The notes: generated by a model from the letters alone, not told the origin. A DNA stretch of 64,000 nucleotides from Pseudomonadota bacterium (GCA_018822105.1 JAHJLB010000014.1:124001-188000), one strand, 5' to 3'. Numbered from the stretch's first letter, positions 11,109-21,651 are shown. A program made the numbers and translations.

Positions 11109-12332
11109 ATGCTTGCCGAGATTCACCGGCACATCGAAGCCCAGTCCCAGACCGTCATCGACCTGCAGCGCGCCCTGGTGGGCATCCCGGCCCTCGGCCC
11201 CATGAACGGCGGGCCGGGCGAAAAGGACAAGACCGAATTCCTCAAGGGCTACCTTAAGGAAATGGGCTTTTCCACGGTGCGTGAGCTGCGCGCGCCGGAC
11301 CCGGCCGTGCCCTGCGGCTACCGCCCCAACCTGGCGGCCATTGTGCCGGGCCGAAACAGCGCCAAGACCCTCTGGATCATCTCGCACACGGACATCGTGC
11401 CCCCCGGCGACCTGGAACTCTGGGACAGCGACCCCTATGCGCTCAAGGTGGACGGCGACATCATCATCGGGCGCGGCGTGGAGGACAACCATCAGGGCAT
11501 CGTCTGCTCGCTGCTGGTGGCCAAGGCCCTCCTCGACCAGGGCCTGACCCCGCCCATGAACTACGGCGTGCTCCTGGTGGCCGACGAGGAAACCGGCAGC
11601 AAATACGGGCTGGATTATGTGGTCAGGCACCATGCCGAGCTTTTCGGCCCGGAGGACCTGTTCCTGGTGCCGGACTTCGGCGAGCCAAAGTCGGAGATGA
11701 TCGACATCGCCGAGAAGAGCATGCTCTGGCTCAAGGTGGTCGTTGAGGGCAAGCAGTGCCACGCCTCCACGCCCGAGGCAGGCATCAACAGCCTGCTGGC
11801 CGCCTCGGCCCTCATTGTGCAGATACCGAAGCTGCACCAGGTCTTCGACCGCCAGGACCCCCTGTTCAACCCGCCTCACTCCACGTTCCAGCCCACCAAG
11901 AAAGAGGCCAACGTGGAGAACATCAACACCATCCCCGGCCGCGACGTGTTCTACGTGGACTGCCGGGTCATGCCCGGCTACGACCTGGGCGAGGTGCTGG
12001 GCGCCATCAAGGGCTATGGCAGCCAGGTGGAGCGCGAGCACGGCGTGCGCATCAGCTACGAGTTCGTCCAGCGCGAGCAGGCCGCCCCGCCCACTCCGGC
12101 GGACAGCGAGGTCGTCACCAGGCTCGTGCGCAGCGTGCGGTCCGTGTTCGGCAACCAGCCGAGGCTCATGGGCATCGGCGGCGGCACCGTGGCCGCCTAC
12201 CTGCGCCGGGCCGGCCACAAGGCCGCCGTTTGGGGCACCCTCATGCACAACGCCCACCAGCCCAACGAGCGCTCCTCCATCGGCAACAGCATCAAGGACG
12301 CCAAGGTCATGGCGGCCATGCTCTTCGACTAG
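11109..12332 (+). CDS. M20 family metallo-hydrolase/peptidase
   Basis: [50 protein letters not shown]. Confidence 0.9.
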   Translation: MLAEIHRHIEAQSQTVIDLQRALVGIPALGPMNGGPGEKDKTEFLKGYLKEMGFSTVRELRAPDPAVPCGYRPNLAAIVPGRNSAKTLWIISHTDIVPPGDLELWDSDPYALKVDGDIIIGRGVEDNHQGIVCSLLVAKALLDQGLTPPMNYGVLLVADEETGSKYGLDYVVRHHAELFGPEDLFLVPDFGEPKSEMIDIAEKSMLWLKVVVEGKQCHASTPEAGINSLLAASALIVQIPKLHQVFDRQDPLFNPPHSTFQPTKKEANVENINTIPGRDVFYVDCRVMPGYDLGEVLGAIKGYGSQVEREHGVRISYEFVQREQAAPPTPADSEVVTRLVRSVRSVFGNQPRLMGIGGGTVAAYLRRAGHKAAVWGTLMHNAHQPNERSSIGNSIKDAKVMAAMLFD

Positions 12333-12348
12333 CGCATCCGAGGCCTTC

Positions 12349-14262
12349 ATGCGACGCAGGCCAGAGCAGCCGGACATCCTTGACCTCGTCATCGTCGGGG
12401 CCGGGCACGCCGGGTGCGAGGCGGCCATGGCCGCCGCGCGCCTGGGCCTGACCACGGTGCTGCTCACGGTGAACATCGACCGCATCGGGCATTTGTCCTG
12501 CAACCCGGCCATCGGCGGCCTGGCCAAGGGCCACATGGTGCGGGAAATCGACGCCCTGGGCGGCCGGATGGGCCTCTGGGCCGATGCGGCGGGCATCCAG
12601 TTCCGCCAGCTGAACATGAGCAAGGGCCCGGCCGTGCGCTCCACCCGCGCCCAGATCGACCGGGCCGAATACCTGCGCGTGGTCCAGCGCGACCTCTTCG
12701 CCCAAGATAACCTGTGGATCCACCAGGACATGGCCGAGGGCCTGCTCACGGAGCAGGGCCGCGCAGCGGGCGTGCGCACGCGCCTGGGCCAGGAGTTCCG
12801 CGCACGCAGCGTGCTGCTCACCACAGGCACCTTCCTCTCCGGCCTCCTCCACATCGGCCTGACCCATTTCCCCGGAGGCCGCCTGGGCGATCCCGCATCC
12901 ACGGGCCTTTCGCCCTGCCTGCGCGGCCTGGGCTTCGAGCTGGGACGCCTCAAGACCGGCACCCCGCCGCGCCTGCTCAAGTCGAGCATCGACTTTTCGG
13001 TGATGGAGGAACAGCGGGGCGACGACCCGCCCAGGCCCTTCAGCTTCATGAACCGCGCCGTGCCCCTGCCCCAGGTGCCCTGCCACCTGACCTACACCAA
13101 CGCCGCCACGCACGCGGCCATCCGCAGCGGGTTCGGGCGCTCCCCGCTCTATTCCGGCGTCATCCAGGGAACAGGGGCGCGCTACTGCCCCTCGGTGGAG
13201 GACAAGGTGGCCCGCTTCCCGGACAAGGAGCGGCACCAGATCTTCATCGAGCCCGAGGGCCTGGACAGCCCGGAGGTCTACCCCAACGGCATCTCCACCA
13301 GCCTGCCCCTGGACATCCAGAAGCTTCTCCTGACCACGGTGCCCGGCCTGGAGCAGGCCCTCATCGTGCGGCCCGGCTACGCCATAGAATACGACTATGC
13401 GCCGCCCACGCAGCTTTTGCCCACCCTGGAGTCCAAGCCCGTGCCGGGACTGTATCTGGCCGGCCAGATCAACGGCACCTCGGGCTATGAGGAGGCCGCC
13501 GCCCAGGGCCTCTGGGCCGCCCTGAACGTCTTCTGCGCCCTGCGCGGCCGGCCGCCGTTCCTTCTGCGCCGCGACGAGGCCTACATGGCCGTGCTGGTGA
13601 ATGACCTGGTGACGCGCGGCACCAGCGAGCCGTACCGCATGTTCACCTCCCGCGCCGAACACCGGCTGCTCCTGCGCGAGGGCAACGCCGACCAGCGCCT
13701 GACGGCCATTGGCCGGGAGCTGGGCCTGGTGGACGGGCTCCGGTTCGACCAGTTCCAGGCCAGGCAGCAGAGCCTTGCGTCCGTTCTCGAGGCCTTTGAC
13801 GGCATCCGCCTGCGTCCCGACGCCCCCACCCGCGAGATCCTCACCCGCCTGGGTGCGGCCATCCCCGGCAAGTCCGTGACCCTGGCCGCCCTGCTGCGCC
13901 AGCCCCAGCTGCGCATCGCAGACCTGGCCGTGTTCTGGCCGGACATGCGCCAGGTGGACCCGGTGGTGCTGGAAGAGGCCGAGACGCGCATCCGCTACGC
14001 CAGCTACCTGGAGCGCGAGGCCGAGCTCGTGGAGCGCAGCCGCGGACTGGAAGGCACGCAGTTGCCGCCGGACATGGACTATGCCCTGGTCTTTGGCCTG
14101 ACGCGCGAAGCCCGGGAGAAATTCGCCCGCGTCCGCCCGGCCACCCTCGGCCAGGCAGGCCGAATCCCCGGCATCACCCCGGCGGCCGTAACCTGCCTGG
14201 AGATCCAGCTGCGCAAGCTCGGCCTGCTTTCCCGGGCATGCCCTCCGGGCCTGCAGCCTTGA
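12349..14262 (+). CDS. mnmG: tRNA uridine-5-carboxymethylaminomethyl(34) synthesis enzyme MnmG (GidA)
   Basis: [79 protein letters not shown]. Confidence 0.96.
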   Translation: MRRRPEQPDILDLVIVGAGHAGCEAAMAAARLGLTTVLLTVNIDRIGHLSCNPAIGGLAKGHMVREIDALGGRMGLWADAAGIQFRQLNMSKGPAVRSTRAQIDRAEYLRVVQRDLFAQDNLWIHQDMAEGLLTEQGRAAGVRTRLGQEFRARSVLLTTGTFLSGLLHIGLTHFPGGRLGDPASTGLSPCLRGLGFELGRLKTGTPPRLLKSSIDFSVMEEQRGDDPPRPFSFMNRAVPLPQVPCHLTYTNAATHAAIRSGFGRSPLYSGVIQGTGARYCPSVEDKVARFPDKERHQIFIEPEGLDSPEVYPNGISTSLPLDIQKLLLTTVPGLEQALIVRPGYAIEYDYAPPTQLLPTLESKPVPGLYLAGQINGTSGYEEAAAQGLWAALNVFCALRGRPPFLLRRDEAYMAVLVNDLVTRGTSEPYRMFTSRAEHRLLLREGNADQRLTAIGRELGLVDGLRFDQFQARQQSLASVLEAFDGIRLRPDAPTREILTRLGAAIPGKSVTLAALLRQPQLRIADLAVFWPDMRQVDPVVLEEAETRIRYASYLEREAELVERSRGLEGTQLPPDMDYALVFGLTREAREKFARVRPATLGQAGRIPGITPAAVTCLEIQLRKLGLLSRACPPGLQP

Positions 14263-14293
14263 CATTGCTTCTTCCGCGAAATATCTTAAATTC

Positions 14294-15163
14294 TTGCACG
14301 ACATTCAGTGCCTGACCAAGGCCGCCCTTTCCCCAGGAGCACATACATTGGACGAAGGCTCAACAGGCAATATTCTCACGGCAATCCGCAACCTCTTCCG
14401 AAAATCCGACACGCCCCTTGAGGAATGCCTACGGGAGGCCCTGGAAGAGGGCGACATCCCCCTTGACGACATCCGCATCCTGAACAACGTTTTGGAGCTG
14501 GAGAACAAGCACGCCAGCGAGGTCATGGTGCCCAGGCCGGACATGGTCTGCATCGAGCTTGACGACACCCTGGCGCAGGCCGCGGAACTCATCGTCCAGC
14601 ACGGGCATTCGCGCATCCCTGTCTACCGCGAGAACCGCGACCACATCGTGGGCGTGCTGCACGCCAAGGACATCGTCGGCCCGCTTTTGCTGCCGCAGAG
14701 CGGCCACCCTGCCCTGTCGAGCCTCATCCGGCCCACCTACTACGTGCCGGAGACCACCAACCTGAAGGTCATCCTGCACGACATGCAGTCCCGCAAGAGC
14801 CACCTGGCCATCGTCACCGACGAGTACGGCGGCACGGCGGGCATGCTGACCCTGGAGAACGTGCTGGAGGAGATCGTGGGCGAGATCGGCGACGAGCACG
14901 ACGCCCTGCGGCCCGAGGACGTGCAGGTGCTGCCCGACGGCAGCCAGCTCGTCTCCGGGCGGCTGACCCTGGACGAGATCAATGAGCGCTTCGGCCTGGA
15001 GCTGGCCTCGGAGCAGGTGGAGACCATCGGCGGCCACATCTGCGAGATCGCGGGGAGCATTCCGGCCCAGGGATACTCCATTGTCCTCGGCCCGTGGCGC
15101 TTCCTGGTGCATGAGGCCGACCCCAAGCACATCGAGACCCTGCGCGTGGAGCGCGCGGAATAG
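14294..15163 (+). CDS. Hemolysin-type CBS domain protein with transporter-associated domain (CorC-like)
   Basis: ASEVMVPRPDMVCIELDDTLAQAAELIVQHGHSRIPVYRENRDHIVGVLHAKDI; VTDEYGGTAGMLTLENVLEEIVGEI. Confidence 0.9.
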   Translation: MHDIQCLTKAALSPGAHTLDEGSTGNILTAIRNLFRKSDTPLEECLREALEEGDIPLDDIRILNNVLELENKHASEVMVPRPDMVCIELDDTLAQAAELIVQHGHSRIPVYRENRDHIVGVLHAKDIVGPLLLPQSGHPALSSLIRPTYYVPETTNLKVILHDMQSRKSHLAIVTDEYGGTAGMLTLENVLEEIVGEIGDEHDALRPEDVQVLPDGSQLVSGRLTLDEINERFGLELASEQVETIGGHICEIAGSIPAQGYSIVLGPWRFLVHEADPKHIETLRVERAE

Positions 15164-15170
15164 GACCGCC

Positions 15171-16694
15171 ATGCGACCGCGCTATCTCTTCATCCTGGCC
15201 ACGGCGGTGGGCACCTGGCTGGGCCATGCTAACCCGCTGGTGCAGTTGCCCCTGGCGGCCCTGCTCCTTCCCGCCGGGCTGATGGTCCTGGGCCAGGCCG
15301 CAACCGTCCCGGGCGTGGCCTTCCGCCAGGCCTGGCTGGCGGGCTCCCTGGCCGCCCTGGGCTGCCTCTACTGGGTATACTGGCCCGTGCAGCACTTCGG
15401 CGGGGTCCACTGGCTCCTGGCCGCGCCCGTGCCGGTGCTGCTCAGCCTGGCCATGGGCGCGTATTTCGGCCTCTTCGGCTTGGCCGCGCACTATTCCGCC
15501 CGCCGCCTGAGCCCCTTGCAAAGCCTGATCTTCCTCGGCCTGTGCTGGTCGCTCATGGAAATGGCCGTGGCCACCTTTTTTTCCGGATTCCCCTGGCTGA
15601 CCTTGAGCGCCGCCTTCGTGCCCTGGACCATCGTTGTGCTGCCCGCGGCCGACATCGGGGCCTACGGCCTGTCCGGGGTGCTAGCGGTCATCGCCTGCGG
15701 GGCCGTGCACAGCCGCGGCTCCCGCTCCTGCGCCGTTGCGAGCGCCTCCGCGGTTGTTCTTGTCCTGGGCCTGGGGCTCCTGCATCTGCGCGCCTACGCC
15801 GAGGACAGCCCGCCGCGCACCGTGGCCGTGGTCCAGGGCAACATCGACCAGAGCCTCAAGTGGGACCCCGCCTACCAGCAGACCACGGTCTCCACCTACG
15901 TGGATCTGAGCCGCAAGGTCCTGGCCACGGCCCGGCCGGAGCTCATCGTCTGGCCCGAGACCTCCATGCCCTTCTATTTCCAGGACGATTCCCCGCTGCG
16001 CAAGCCCGTGCTGGACTTCGTCAGCAGCACCAACGCCACCCTGCTTCTCGGCGCCCCGGCCTACTCGCGCCAGTTGGGCGACGCCTTCACCCTGTTCAAC
16101 CGCGCCTTCCTGCTGGGCGGCGCTGGCGTGGCCCCGGACTGGTACGACAAGGAGCACCTGGTGCCCTTTGGCGAATACATGCCCCTGCCGAGCTGGCTGC
16201 CCCTGGAGAAGCTCGTCAACGGCGTGGGCGACTTCGTGCCCGGGCGCGACCAGAAGGCCATCCGCAGCGGCGACCTGGCCCTGGGGGTGCTGATCTGCTA
16301 TGAGGCCATCTTCCCTGGCCTGGCCCAGGAGCGCGTGTCCCAGGGCGCGAACATCATCGTCATCCTTAGCAACGACGCATGGTTCGGTGCCACCTCCGCG
16401 CCCATGCAGCACCTGAACCTCACCGCCCTCCGGGCCATTGAGCAGGGACGCTGGATCGTGCGCAGCACCAACACCGGCATCTCGGCCTTCATCGACCCCC
16501 TGGGCCGCGTGCAGCGCGCCGGACCGCAGTTCGAGGCCCTGGCCGCGGCCGGGCGGGTCTATCCCAGGACGCGGACCACCCTGTTCCACACACTCTATGG
16601 CCCGCTGCTCCTTGGCGCGGGCGTGCTGGCCGCCCTGTTCGCGGCCCTGTTCATCCTGGGCGGCAGATCAGCCCGCCCCGGCAACCAGATCTGA
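15171..16694 (+). CDS. lnt: Apolipoprotein N-acyltransferase
   Basis: Multiple TM helices plus C-N hydrolase domain: VVQGNIDQSLKWDP, LIVWPETSMPF, YDKEHLVPFGEYMPL, ICYEAIFPG, ILSNDAWFG. Confidence 0.95.
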   Translation: MRPRYLFILATAVGTWLGHANPLVQLPLAALLLPAGLMVLGQAATVPGVAFRQAWLAGSLAALGCLYWVYWPVQHFGGVHWLLAAPVPVLLSLAMGAYFGLFGLAAHYSARRLSPLQSLIFLGLCWSLMEMAVATFFSGFPWLTLSAAFVPWTIVVLPAADIGAYGLSGVLAVIACGAVHSRGSRSCAVASASAVVLVLGLGLLHLRAYAEDSPPRTVAVVQGNIDQSLKWDPAYQQTTVSTYVDLSRKVLATARPELIVWPETSMPFYFQDDSPLRKPVLDFVSSTNATLLLGAPAYSRQLGDAFTLFNRAFLLGGAGVAPDWYDKEHLVPFGEYMPLPSWLPLEKLVNGVGDFVPGRDQKAIRSGDLALGVLICYEAIFPGLAQERVSQGANIIVILSNDAWFGATSAPMQHLNLTALRAIEQGRWIVRSTNTGISAFIDPLGRVQRAGPQFEALAAAGRVYPRTRTTLFHTLYGPLLLGAGVLAALFAALFILGGRSARPGNQI

Positions 16695-16713
16695 CCAACG
16701 AGACAACCATCCC

Positions 16714-17839
16714 ATGCTGCAATACGCCGACCTGAACACCCACGGCCAGGCCCTGCTGGCACAGTTCGAAACCCTCTGGGGGCGCCTTTGACTATGCCGA
16801 GACCAAGGAGCGCCTGCGCGAGATAGAAAGCGAGCTTTCCAAGCCCGGCGCCTGGGACAGGCCCGAACTCCTGACCCCCGCGCTGCGGGAGAAAAGCGCC
16901 CTGGAGTTCCGGCTCGGCATGTACGACGGCCTGACCCAGGCCAAGGCCGACGTGGACGTCTGGCTGGAGCTCGCCCAGGAGGATCAGGGCCAGGACGCCA
17001 TGGAGGCCCTGCGCGAGCATCTGGGCATCTTCCAGGCCAGGCTCGACGAGACGGAGCTGTGCATCCTGCTCTCCGGCCCGGACGACGACACCGCGGCCAT
17101 CCTGGAGATACACCCCGGGGCCGGCGGCGTGGACGCCCAGGACTGGGCCGAGATGCTTCTGCGCATGTACCTGCGCTGGACCGAGGCCAGGGGCTTCCAG
17201 TCCCTGGAGATGGACCGGCTCTACGGCGAGGAGGCGGGCATCAAGAGCGTCACCCTGCAGATCACCGGGCCTTACGCGTACGGCCTGCTCAAGGGCGAGG
17301 CGGGCATCCACCGCCTGATCCGCATCTCGCCCTTCGACGCCTCGGGCCGCAGGCACACGGCCTTTGCCTCGGTGGATGTGTATCCGGACATCGATACGAA
17401 CATCGAGATCGACGTCAAGGAGGAGGACCTGCGCATCGACGTGTTCCGCGCCAGCGGCCCTGGCGGCCAGCACGTGAACCGCACCAATTCCGCGGTGCGC
17501 ATCACCCACAACCCCTCCGGCATCGTGGTCCAGTGCCAGAACGAGAAGTCCCAGCTCAAGAACAAGCAGCTGGCCATGAAGATCCTCAAGGCCCGGCTCT
17601 ACGAGCGTGAGCTGAAGGAGCTTGAGGCCACCAAAAAGGCCGACTACGCCAGCAAGGACGCCATCGCCTTTGGCAGCCAGATCCGCACCTACACCCTGCA
17701 GCCATACCGCCTGGTCAAGGACCACCGCTCCGGGTTTGAGAGCAGCAGTGTGGAGGCCGTGCTCGACGGGCGGCTCGATGAATTCCTGCGCGCAACCCTG
17801 CTCCACTGCCATGCCGAAAAGAAATCCGCGCAATCCTGA
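16714..17839 (+). CDS. prfB: Peptide chain release factor 2, expressed by programmed +1 frameshift at CTT TGA C: join(16714..16788,16790..17839)
   Basis: MLQYADLNTHGQALLAQFETLWGRL then TGA at 16789-16791 in CGCCTTTGAC, continuing +1 as DYAETKERLREIESELSKPGAWDRPE...; GGQHVNRTNSAVRITHNPSGIVVQCQ. Confidence 0.96.
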
Positions 17840-18620
17840 AGCCGCGCCGCTGCTGGACGAGCTCCGCAGCATCGAGGCCTGTTCCCCGGAGGAACCTGTG
17901 AACGACGCCGCTTCAATATGCCTGCTGCGGGTGGTGGCAGGCCTGGACGGCCCCACCTGGATGGGCCTGAGCGCTGATCATGGCCTGGAGCACTGGTGCG
18001 CGGTTCCGCTCAGCGCACCCCCGCCCAGGGCCGAGGTGCTGGCCCAGGCCCTGGCCCAGGTGGCGGCGAGTTCCGCCGCCGCGGACCTGCGCACCACCCT
18101 GCGCACGGAGATCGACCGCTCACGCACCTGCCGCGTGCCCCTTGCCCTGGCCCTCATCCAGCCCGACGCAGCCCCGCCCGAAGGCCAAAGGACCAGCTCT
18201 TCCGCGCGGCACACACTGCTGGAGCTGGCCCTGGGCCTCAAGCGCAGCTTCGACCATGCGTCCCACCTGGAGGGCGAGCGTCTGGCGCTCATCTTCTCCG
18301 GAGCGTCCTTGGCCGAGGCCGAACGCATGGTCGGGACCATTCTGCGGCGCATCCGCTCCCAGGCCGATCCAGGCGGCTCCAGCGCCGACGGCTCGCTGCT
18401 CTGTTCCGCCGGCCTTGCCGGCTACGGCGGCAGCGTCGAGTTCACCCCGGAGGACCTGCTCAGGCGCGCCGGGCAGGCCCTGGACAATGCCCGCGACCTG
18501 GGCGGCAACCGCCTTGAGGTCGCCCCCTCGGCGGACGAAGGCATGGCCCCGAGGGACACCCTGGTGCGCGCGAGCGAAAAGCATTTCCTCTTCACCGGTA
18601 ATAAGACGGGGGGCATATGA
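17811..18620 (+). CDS. Degenerate GGDEF-domain protein
   Basis: GGDEF-like layout (LRTEIDRSRTCRVPLALALIQPD ... HLEGERLALIFSGASLAEAERMVGTILRRIRSQ ... LLRRAGQALDNARDLGGNRLEV), but the signature site reads EGERL rather than GGDEF. Confidence 0.65.
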   Translation: MPKRNPRNPEAAPLLDELRSIEACSPEEPVNDAASICLLRVVAGLDGPTWMGLSADHGLEHWCAVPLSAPPPRAEVLAQALAQVAASSAAADLRTTLRTEIDRSRTCRVPLALALIQPDAAPPEGQRTSSSARHTLLELALGLKRSFDHASHLEGERLALIFSGASLAEAERMVGTILRRIRSQADPGGSSADGSLLCSAGLAGYGGSVEFTPEDLLRRAGQALDNARDLGGNRLEVAPSADEGMAPRDTLVRASEKHFLFTGNKTGGI

Positions 18621-19450
18621 GCGCCGTCAACCCAGGCAGCACTGTCAGCCTGTGCATCATGAGCGGCAAGGGCGGGGTGGGCAAGACCAACCTGGCCCTG
18701 AACCTGGGCCTCACGCTGCGCGACATGGGGCACCGCCTTCTGCTCATGGACTGCGACCTGGGCCTGGGCAACCTGGACGTGCTCCTGGGCCTGACCCCGG
18801 AGAAGAACCTGCAGGACATCCTGGGCGGCGAGGTCAAGCCCGAGGATGTGGTCCTTGCCGTGGAGGACGGCCTGGACATTCTGCCGGCCGCCAGCGGGGT
18901 TCCGGAGCTGGTGGAGATGGACCAGAACCAGCGCGACAGCCTCTTCGAGCAGCTGGCCGGGCTGGTGGCGGGCTACGACTTCCTGCTCATGGACCTGGGC
19001 GCCGGCATCAGCTCCACGGTGCTCGCCCTGGCGCGCATGGCGCAGATGCGCATCGTGCTGGTGACCCCGGAGCCCACGTCGCTCACCGACGGCTACGCCA
19101 TCATCAAGGTCCTGAACGCCAAGTTCGGCGTGCGGGACTTCTGCGTGGTGGTGAACCAGGCCTCAGCCGAGGAATCCCGCGAAACATTCCAACGCCTGAA
19201 CATGGCCTGCAAGAATTTTCTCGGTTTCGAGCTGCTGCACCTTGGGCACGTGCGTCTGGACCGCACCCTCACCCAGGCTGTGATCCACCAGACCCCGCTG
19301 GCCAGGTTTGCTCCGGAATGCCCGGCCAGCGTCGACATACGCGTTCTGGCCGGGCGCATCGCCCGCTACCGGAGCGAGAACCTGGAGACCATCGCCGCCC
19401 GCCGGGCGCTCAAAGAATTTCTTCCCGGCGCAACCGCACGAAACACTTGA
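18617..19450 (+). CDS. MinD/ParA-family ATPase (FlhG-like)
   Basis: Deviant Walker A MSGKGGVGKTNLALNLG; LLMDCDLGLGNLDVLLGL; ATGA overlap with the preceding gene. Confidence 0.92.
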   Translation: MSAVNPGSTVSLCIMSGKGGVGKTNLALNLGLTLRDMGHRLLLMDCDLGLGNLDVLLGLTPEKNLQDILGGEVKPEDVVLAVEDGLDILPAASGVPELVEMDQNQRDSLFEQLAGLVAGYDFLLMDLGAGISSTVLALARMAQMRIVLVTPEPTSLTDGYAIIKVLNAKFGVRDFCVVVNQASAEESRETFQRLNMACKNFLGFELLHLGHVRLDRTLTQAVIHQTPLARFAPECPASVDIRVLAGRIARYRSENLETIAARRALKEFLPGATARNT

Positions 19451-19551
19451 CGGAATGGCTGGATTTTCGGCATACGAAAAGTATACGTGAGGAGTCCTGC
19501 GCAATCGGCGCTTGAAAAGGACCACCCAACAGGCCAACAAACGGAGCGGAC

Positions 19552-19827
19552 ATGAACAAGAGCGAGCTCATCAAGGCGCTAGCGGAAAAGAAAAACCTGC
19601 ATGTCGACGACGCCACCAAGATTGTTGGAGCTTTCTTCGACTCCATCAAGGACGCCCTTGTGGCCGGCGACAGGGTGGAGGTTCGCGGCTTTGGCAGCTT
19701 CAAGGTCAAGGACTACAACGGCTACACCGGCCGCAACCCCAAGACGGGCACCGTGGTCCAGGTGCAGTCCAAGCGCCTGCCCTTCTTCCGTCCGGGAAAA
19801 GAACTGAAGGAATTCATCAACGACTGA
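19552..19827 (+). CDS. HU family DNA-binding protein (second paralog)
   Basis: MNKSELIKALAEKKNLHVDDATKIVGAFFDSIKDAL ... GRNPKTGTVVQVQSKRLPFFRPGKELKEFIN. Confidence 0.94.
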   Translation: MNKSELIKALAEKKNLHVDDATKIVGAFFDSIKDALVAGDRVEVRGFGSFKVKDYNGYTGRNPKTGTVVQVQSKRLPFFRPGKELKEFIND

Positions 19828-19828
19828 C

Positions 19829-20713
19829 ATGCGGCGCATCATACCATTTCTCCTGTTTGCGGTTCTGGCCTTCACCACTGACAGCTTCGCGGATGCGTCC
19901 AAGCTCACCCTGGTGTTCAGCGGCAATACCGAGGGCGAGGCGCGCCCCTGCCCCACCTGAGGAGGGAAAACCGTAGGCGGACTGGCCCGGCGGGCCACGT
20001 ATCAGAAAGCGCTTCGCCAAAGCGCCACAAGGGAGGTTCCGGTGCTCATCCTGGCCGGAGCCTATGAATTCGCGCAATTCCAAGCCCAGAAACCGCCCAC
20101 GCCCAAGCGCCTGGAGTTCATGGCCAAGGCCTTTGAGCTCCTGCGCAATGACCTGGTCTTTGCGGCGCCCTATGAGCGCGAGGTCATGTCCAGAGCCGGG
20201 GTTTCGCCCAGACAGGGCTGGCACGGATCCCGCCGCCTGGAGCTGCATATCCTCGGCCCGGACGCGGCGCACAGGATCGGCGTCATCCTCCTGCCCCCCC
20301 TGCCCGCACCAGCCACGGACCTGCCCCTGGCCCTGGTGCGCCAGCTTGCCGACGCCGTGCGCAAGCTGCGCGCCAGCGCAAGGCTGGTGGTGGCCATGAG
20401 CCCCTGGGGCTACATGGGCGAGCAGGAGCTGCTCAAGAACGGCGGCCCCTTGCCGGATGTGCTGCTGGGCTCTGGCCCGGGCATCGGCCTGACGGGCAAC
20501 ATCGCCGCAGGCGGCAAGACGCTCTGGATCCGCTCCTTTTCCCAGGGCAAGTCCATGAGCCGGCTGGACATTCTGGCCTGGCCGGACCACGGGGACCCGA
20601 ATTTCAAATGGACGGAGGAGAAAAATGTTCGTATGACCCTTGTGGGGTTGACGGATCAATATCAGGAAGATCCGCAGGTGCTTTCGCTCATGCAGAGCCT
20701 GGGCACGGACTAG
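19829..20713 (+). CDS. Probable secreted UshA/5'-nucleotidase-like selenoprotein; UGA at 19958-19960 read as Sec (codon 44)
   Basis: Hand translation MRRIIPFLLFAVLAFTTDSFADASKLTLVFSGNTEGEARPCPT-U-GGKTVGGLARRATYQKALRQ...VLILAGAYEFAQFQ...; frame continuous from 19829 to 20713 except the single TGA; signal peptide; SGNTEG metallophosphoesterase-like motif; stem-loop TGGCCC-GGC-GGGCCA 22 nt after UGA. Confidence 0.85.
19983..19997 (+). promoter_or_regulatory. Candidate bacterial SECIS (bSECIS) stem-loop
   Basis: TGGCCC-GGC-GGGCCA hairpin starting 22 nt after the in-frame UGA, with G at the first loop position. Confidence 0.55.
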
Positions 20714-20747
20714 CCTGGCCGCATCGGAACGGTCAGAGGAGGGAGAG

Positions 20748-21626
20748 ATGCAGTTGCGCGGAGCGTTTACCGCACTGGTGACGCCGTTCAAGAACGGCGC
20801 CGTGGATGAGGAGGCCTACAGGGCCTTCATCGAATGGCAGATCGAACAGGGGATCAACGGCGTTGTGCCCTGCGGCACCACCGGCGAGGCAGCCACCCTG
20901 TCCCACGAGGAGCAGGGCCAGGTCATCCGCATCTGCGTCGATCAGGTCAAGGGGCGTGTTCCGGTCATCGCCGGGGCCGGCTCCAACAACACCAGGGAAG
21001 CCATCGGGCTCACCGCCCTGGCCAAGAAGGCCGGAGCCGACGCCGCGCTCATCATCACGCCCTACTACAACAAACCCACGCCCGACGGCCTGGTGGCGCA
21101 TTTCAAGGCCATCGCCGCCGAGGCTTCCATGCCCTACATCTTGTACAATGTCCCTGGACGCACCGGCCAGAACGTGCTGCCCAAGACCATCGCCCGCGTG
21201 GTCCGCGAGGTCCCAGAGGTCATCGGCTGCAAGGAGGCCACCGGCAACATCACGCAGGGCTCGGAGCTCGTGGAGCTCATGGGCAAGGACTTCCTCGTCC
21301 TGTCCGGCGACGACTTCACGGTGCTACCCCTCCTGGCCGTGGGCGGTTGCGGCACCATCTCCGTCACCTCCAACGTCATGCCCGCCAAGATGTCCGGCAT
21401 GATCGACGCCTTCTTCAAGCGCGACAACGCCCGCGCCCTGGCCCTGCACTTGGAGATGAACCCCGTGCACCGGGCCATGTTCCTTGAGACCAACCCCATC
21501 CCGGTGAAGACGGCCTTGTCGCTCATGGGCAAAATGGGGCTGGAGTTCCGGCTGCCCATGGTGCCGCTGGAGGCCGCCAGCCTGGCCAAGCTGAAGGAAG
21601 CCCTGGCCAAGAGCGGACTGATCTAG
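20748..21626 (+). CDS. dapA: 4-hydroxy-tetrahydrodipicolinate synthase
   Basis: MQLRGAFTALVTPFKNGAVDEEAY, GVVPCGTTGEAATLSHEE, YNVPGRTGQNV, GCKEATGN. Confidence 0.97.
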   Translation: MQLRGAFTALVTPFKNGAVDEEAYRAFIEWQIEQGINGVVPCGTTGEAATLSHEEQGQVIRICVDQVKGRVPVIAGAGSNNTREAIGLTALAKKAGADAALIITPYYNKPTPDGLVAHFKAIAAEASMPYILYNVPGRTGQNVLPKTIARVVREVPEVIGCKEATGNITQGSELVELMGKDFLVLSGDDFTVLPLLAVGGCGTISVTSNVMPAKMSGMIDAFFKRDNARALALHLEMNPVHRAMFLETNPIPVKTALSLMGKMGLEFRLPMVPLEAASLAKLKEALAKSGLI

Positions 21627-21651
21627 CACCCGGACGCGCCTGCGCCATACG

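Noticed and set aside
12307-14304. 665-aa minus-strand ORF and similar long antisense ORFs (e.g. 32011..33684, 56119..57756)
   Set aside because: Opposite strand of clear genes (mnmG, pyrG, fusA); third-position GC bias explains open frames.
19958-19960. Alternative that the UGA marks a pseudogene
   Set aside because: Frame and domain continuity are otherwise perfect on both sides, the UGA falls exactly at a CxxC/CxxU position and is followed by a suitable hairpin; Sec is favoured, although Sec machinery cannot be seen in this window.
19512-19976. 154-aa ORF spanning the HU gene and the start of the selenoprotein
   Set aside because: Out of frame with both; the correct frames are HU (19552..19827) and the Sec-containing ORF (19829..20713).
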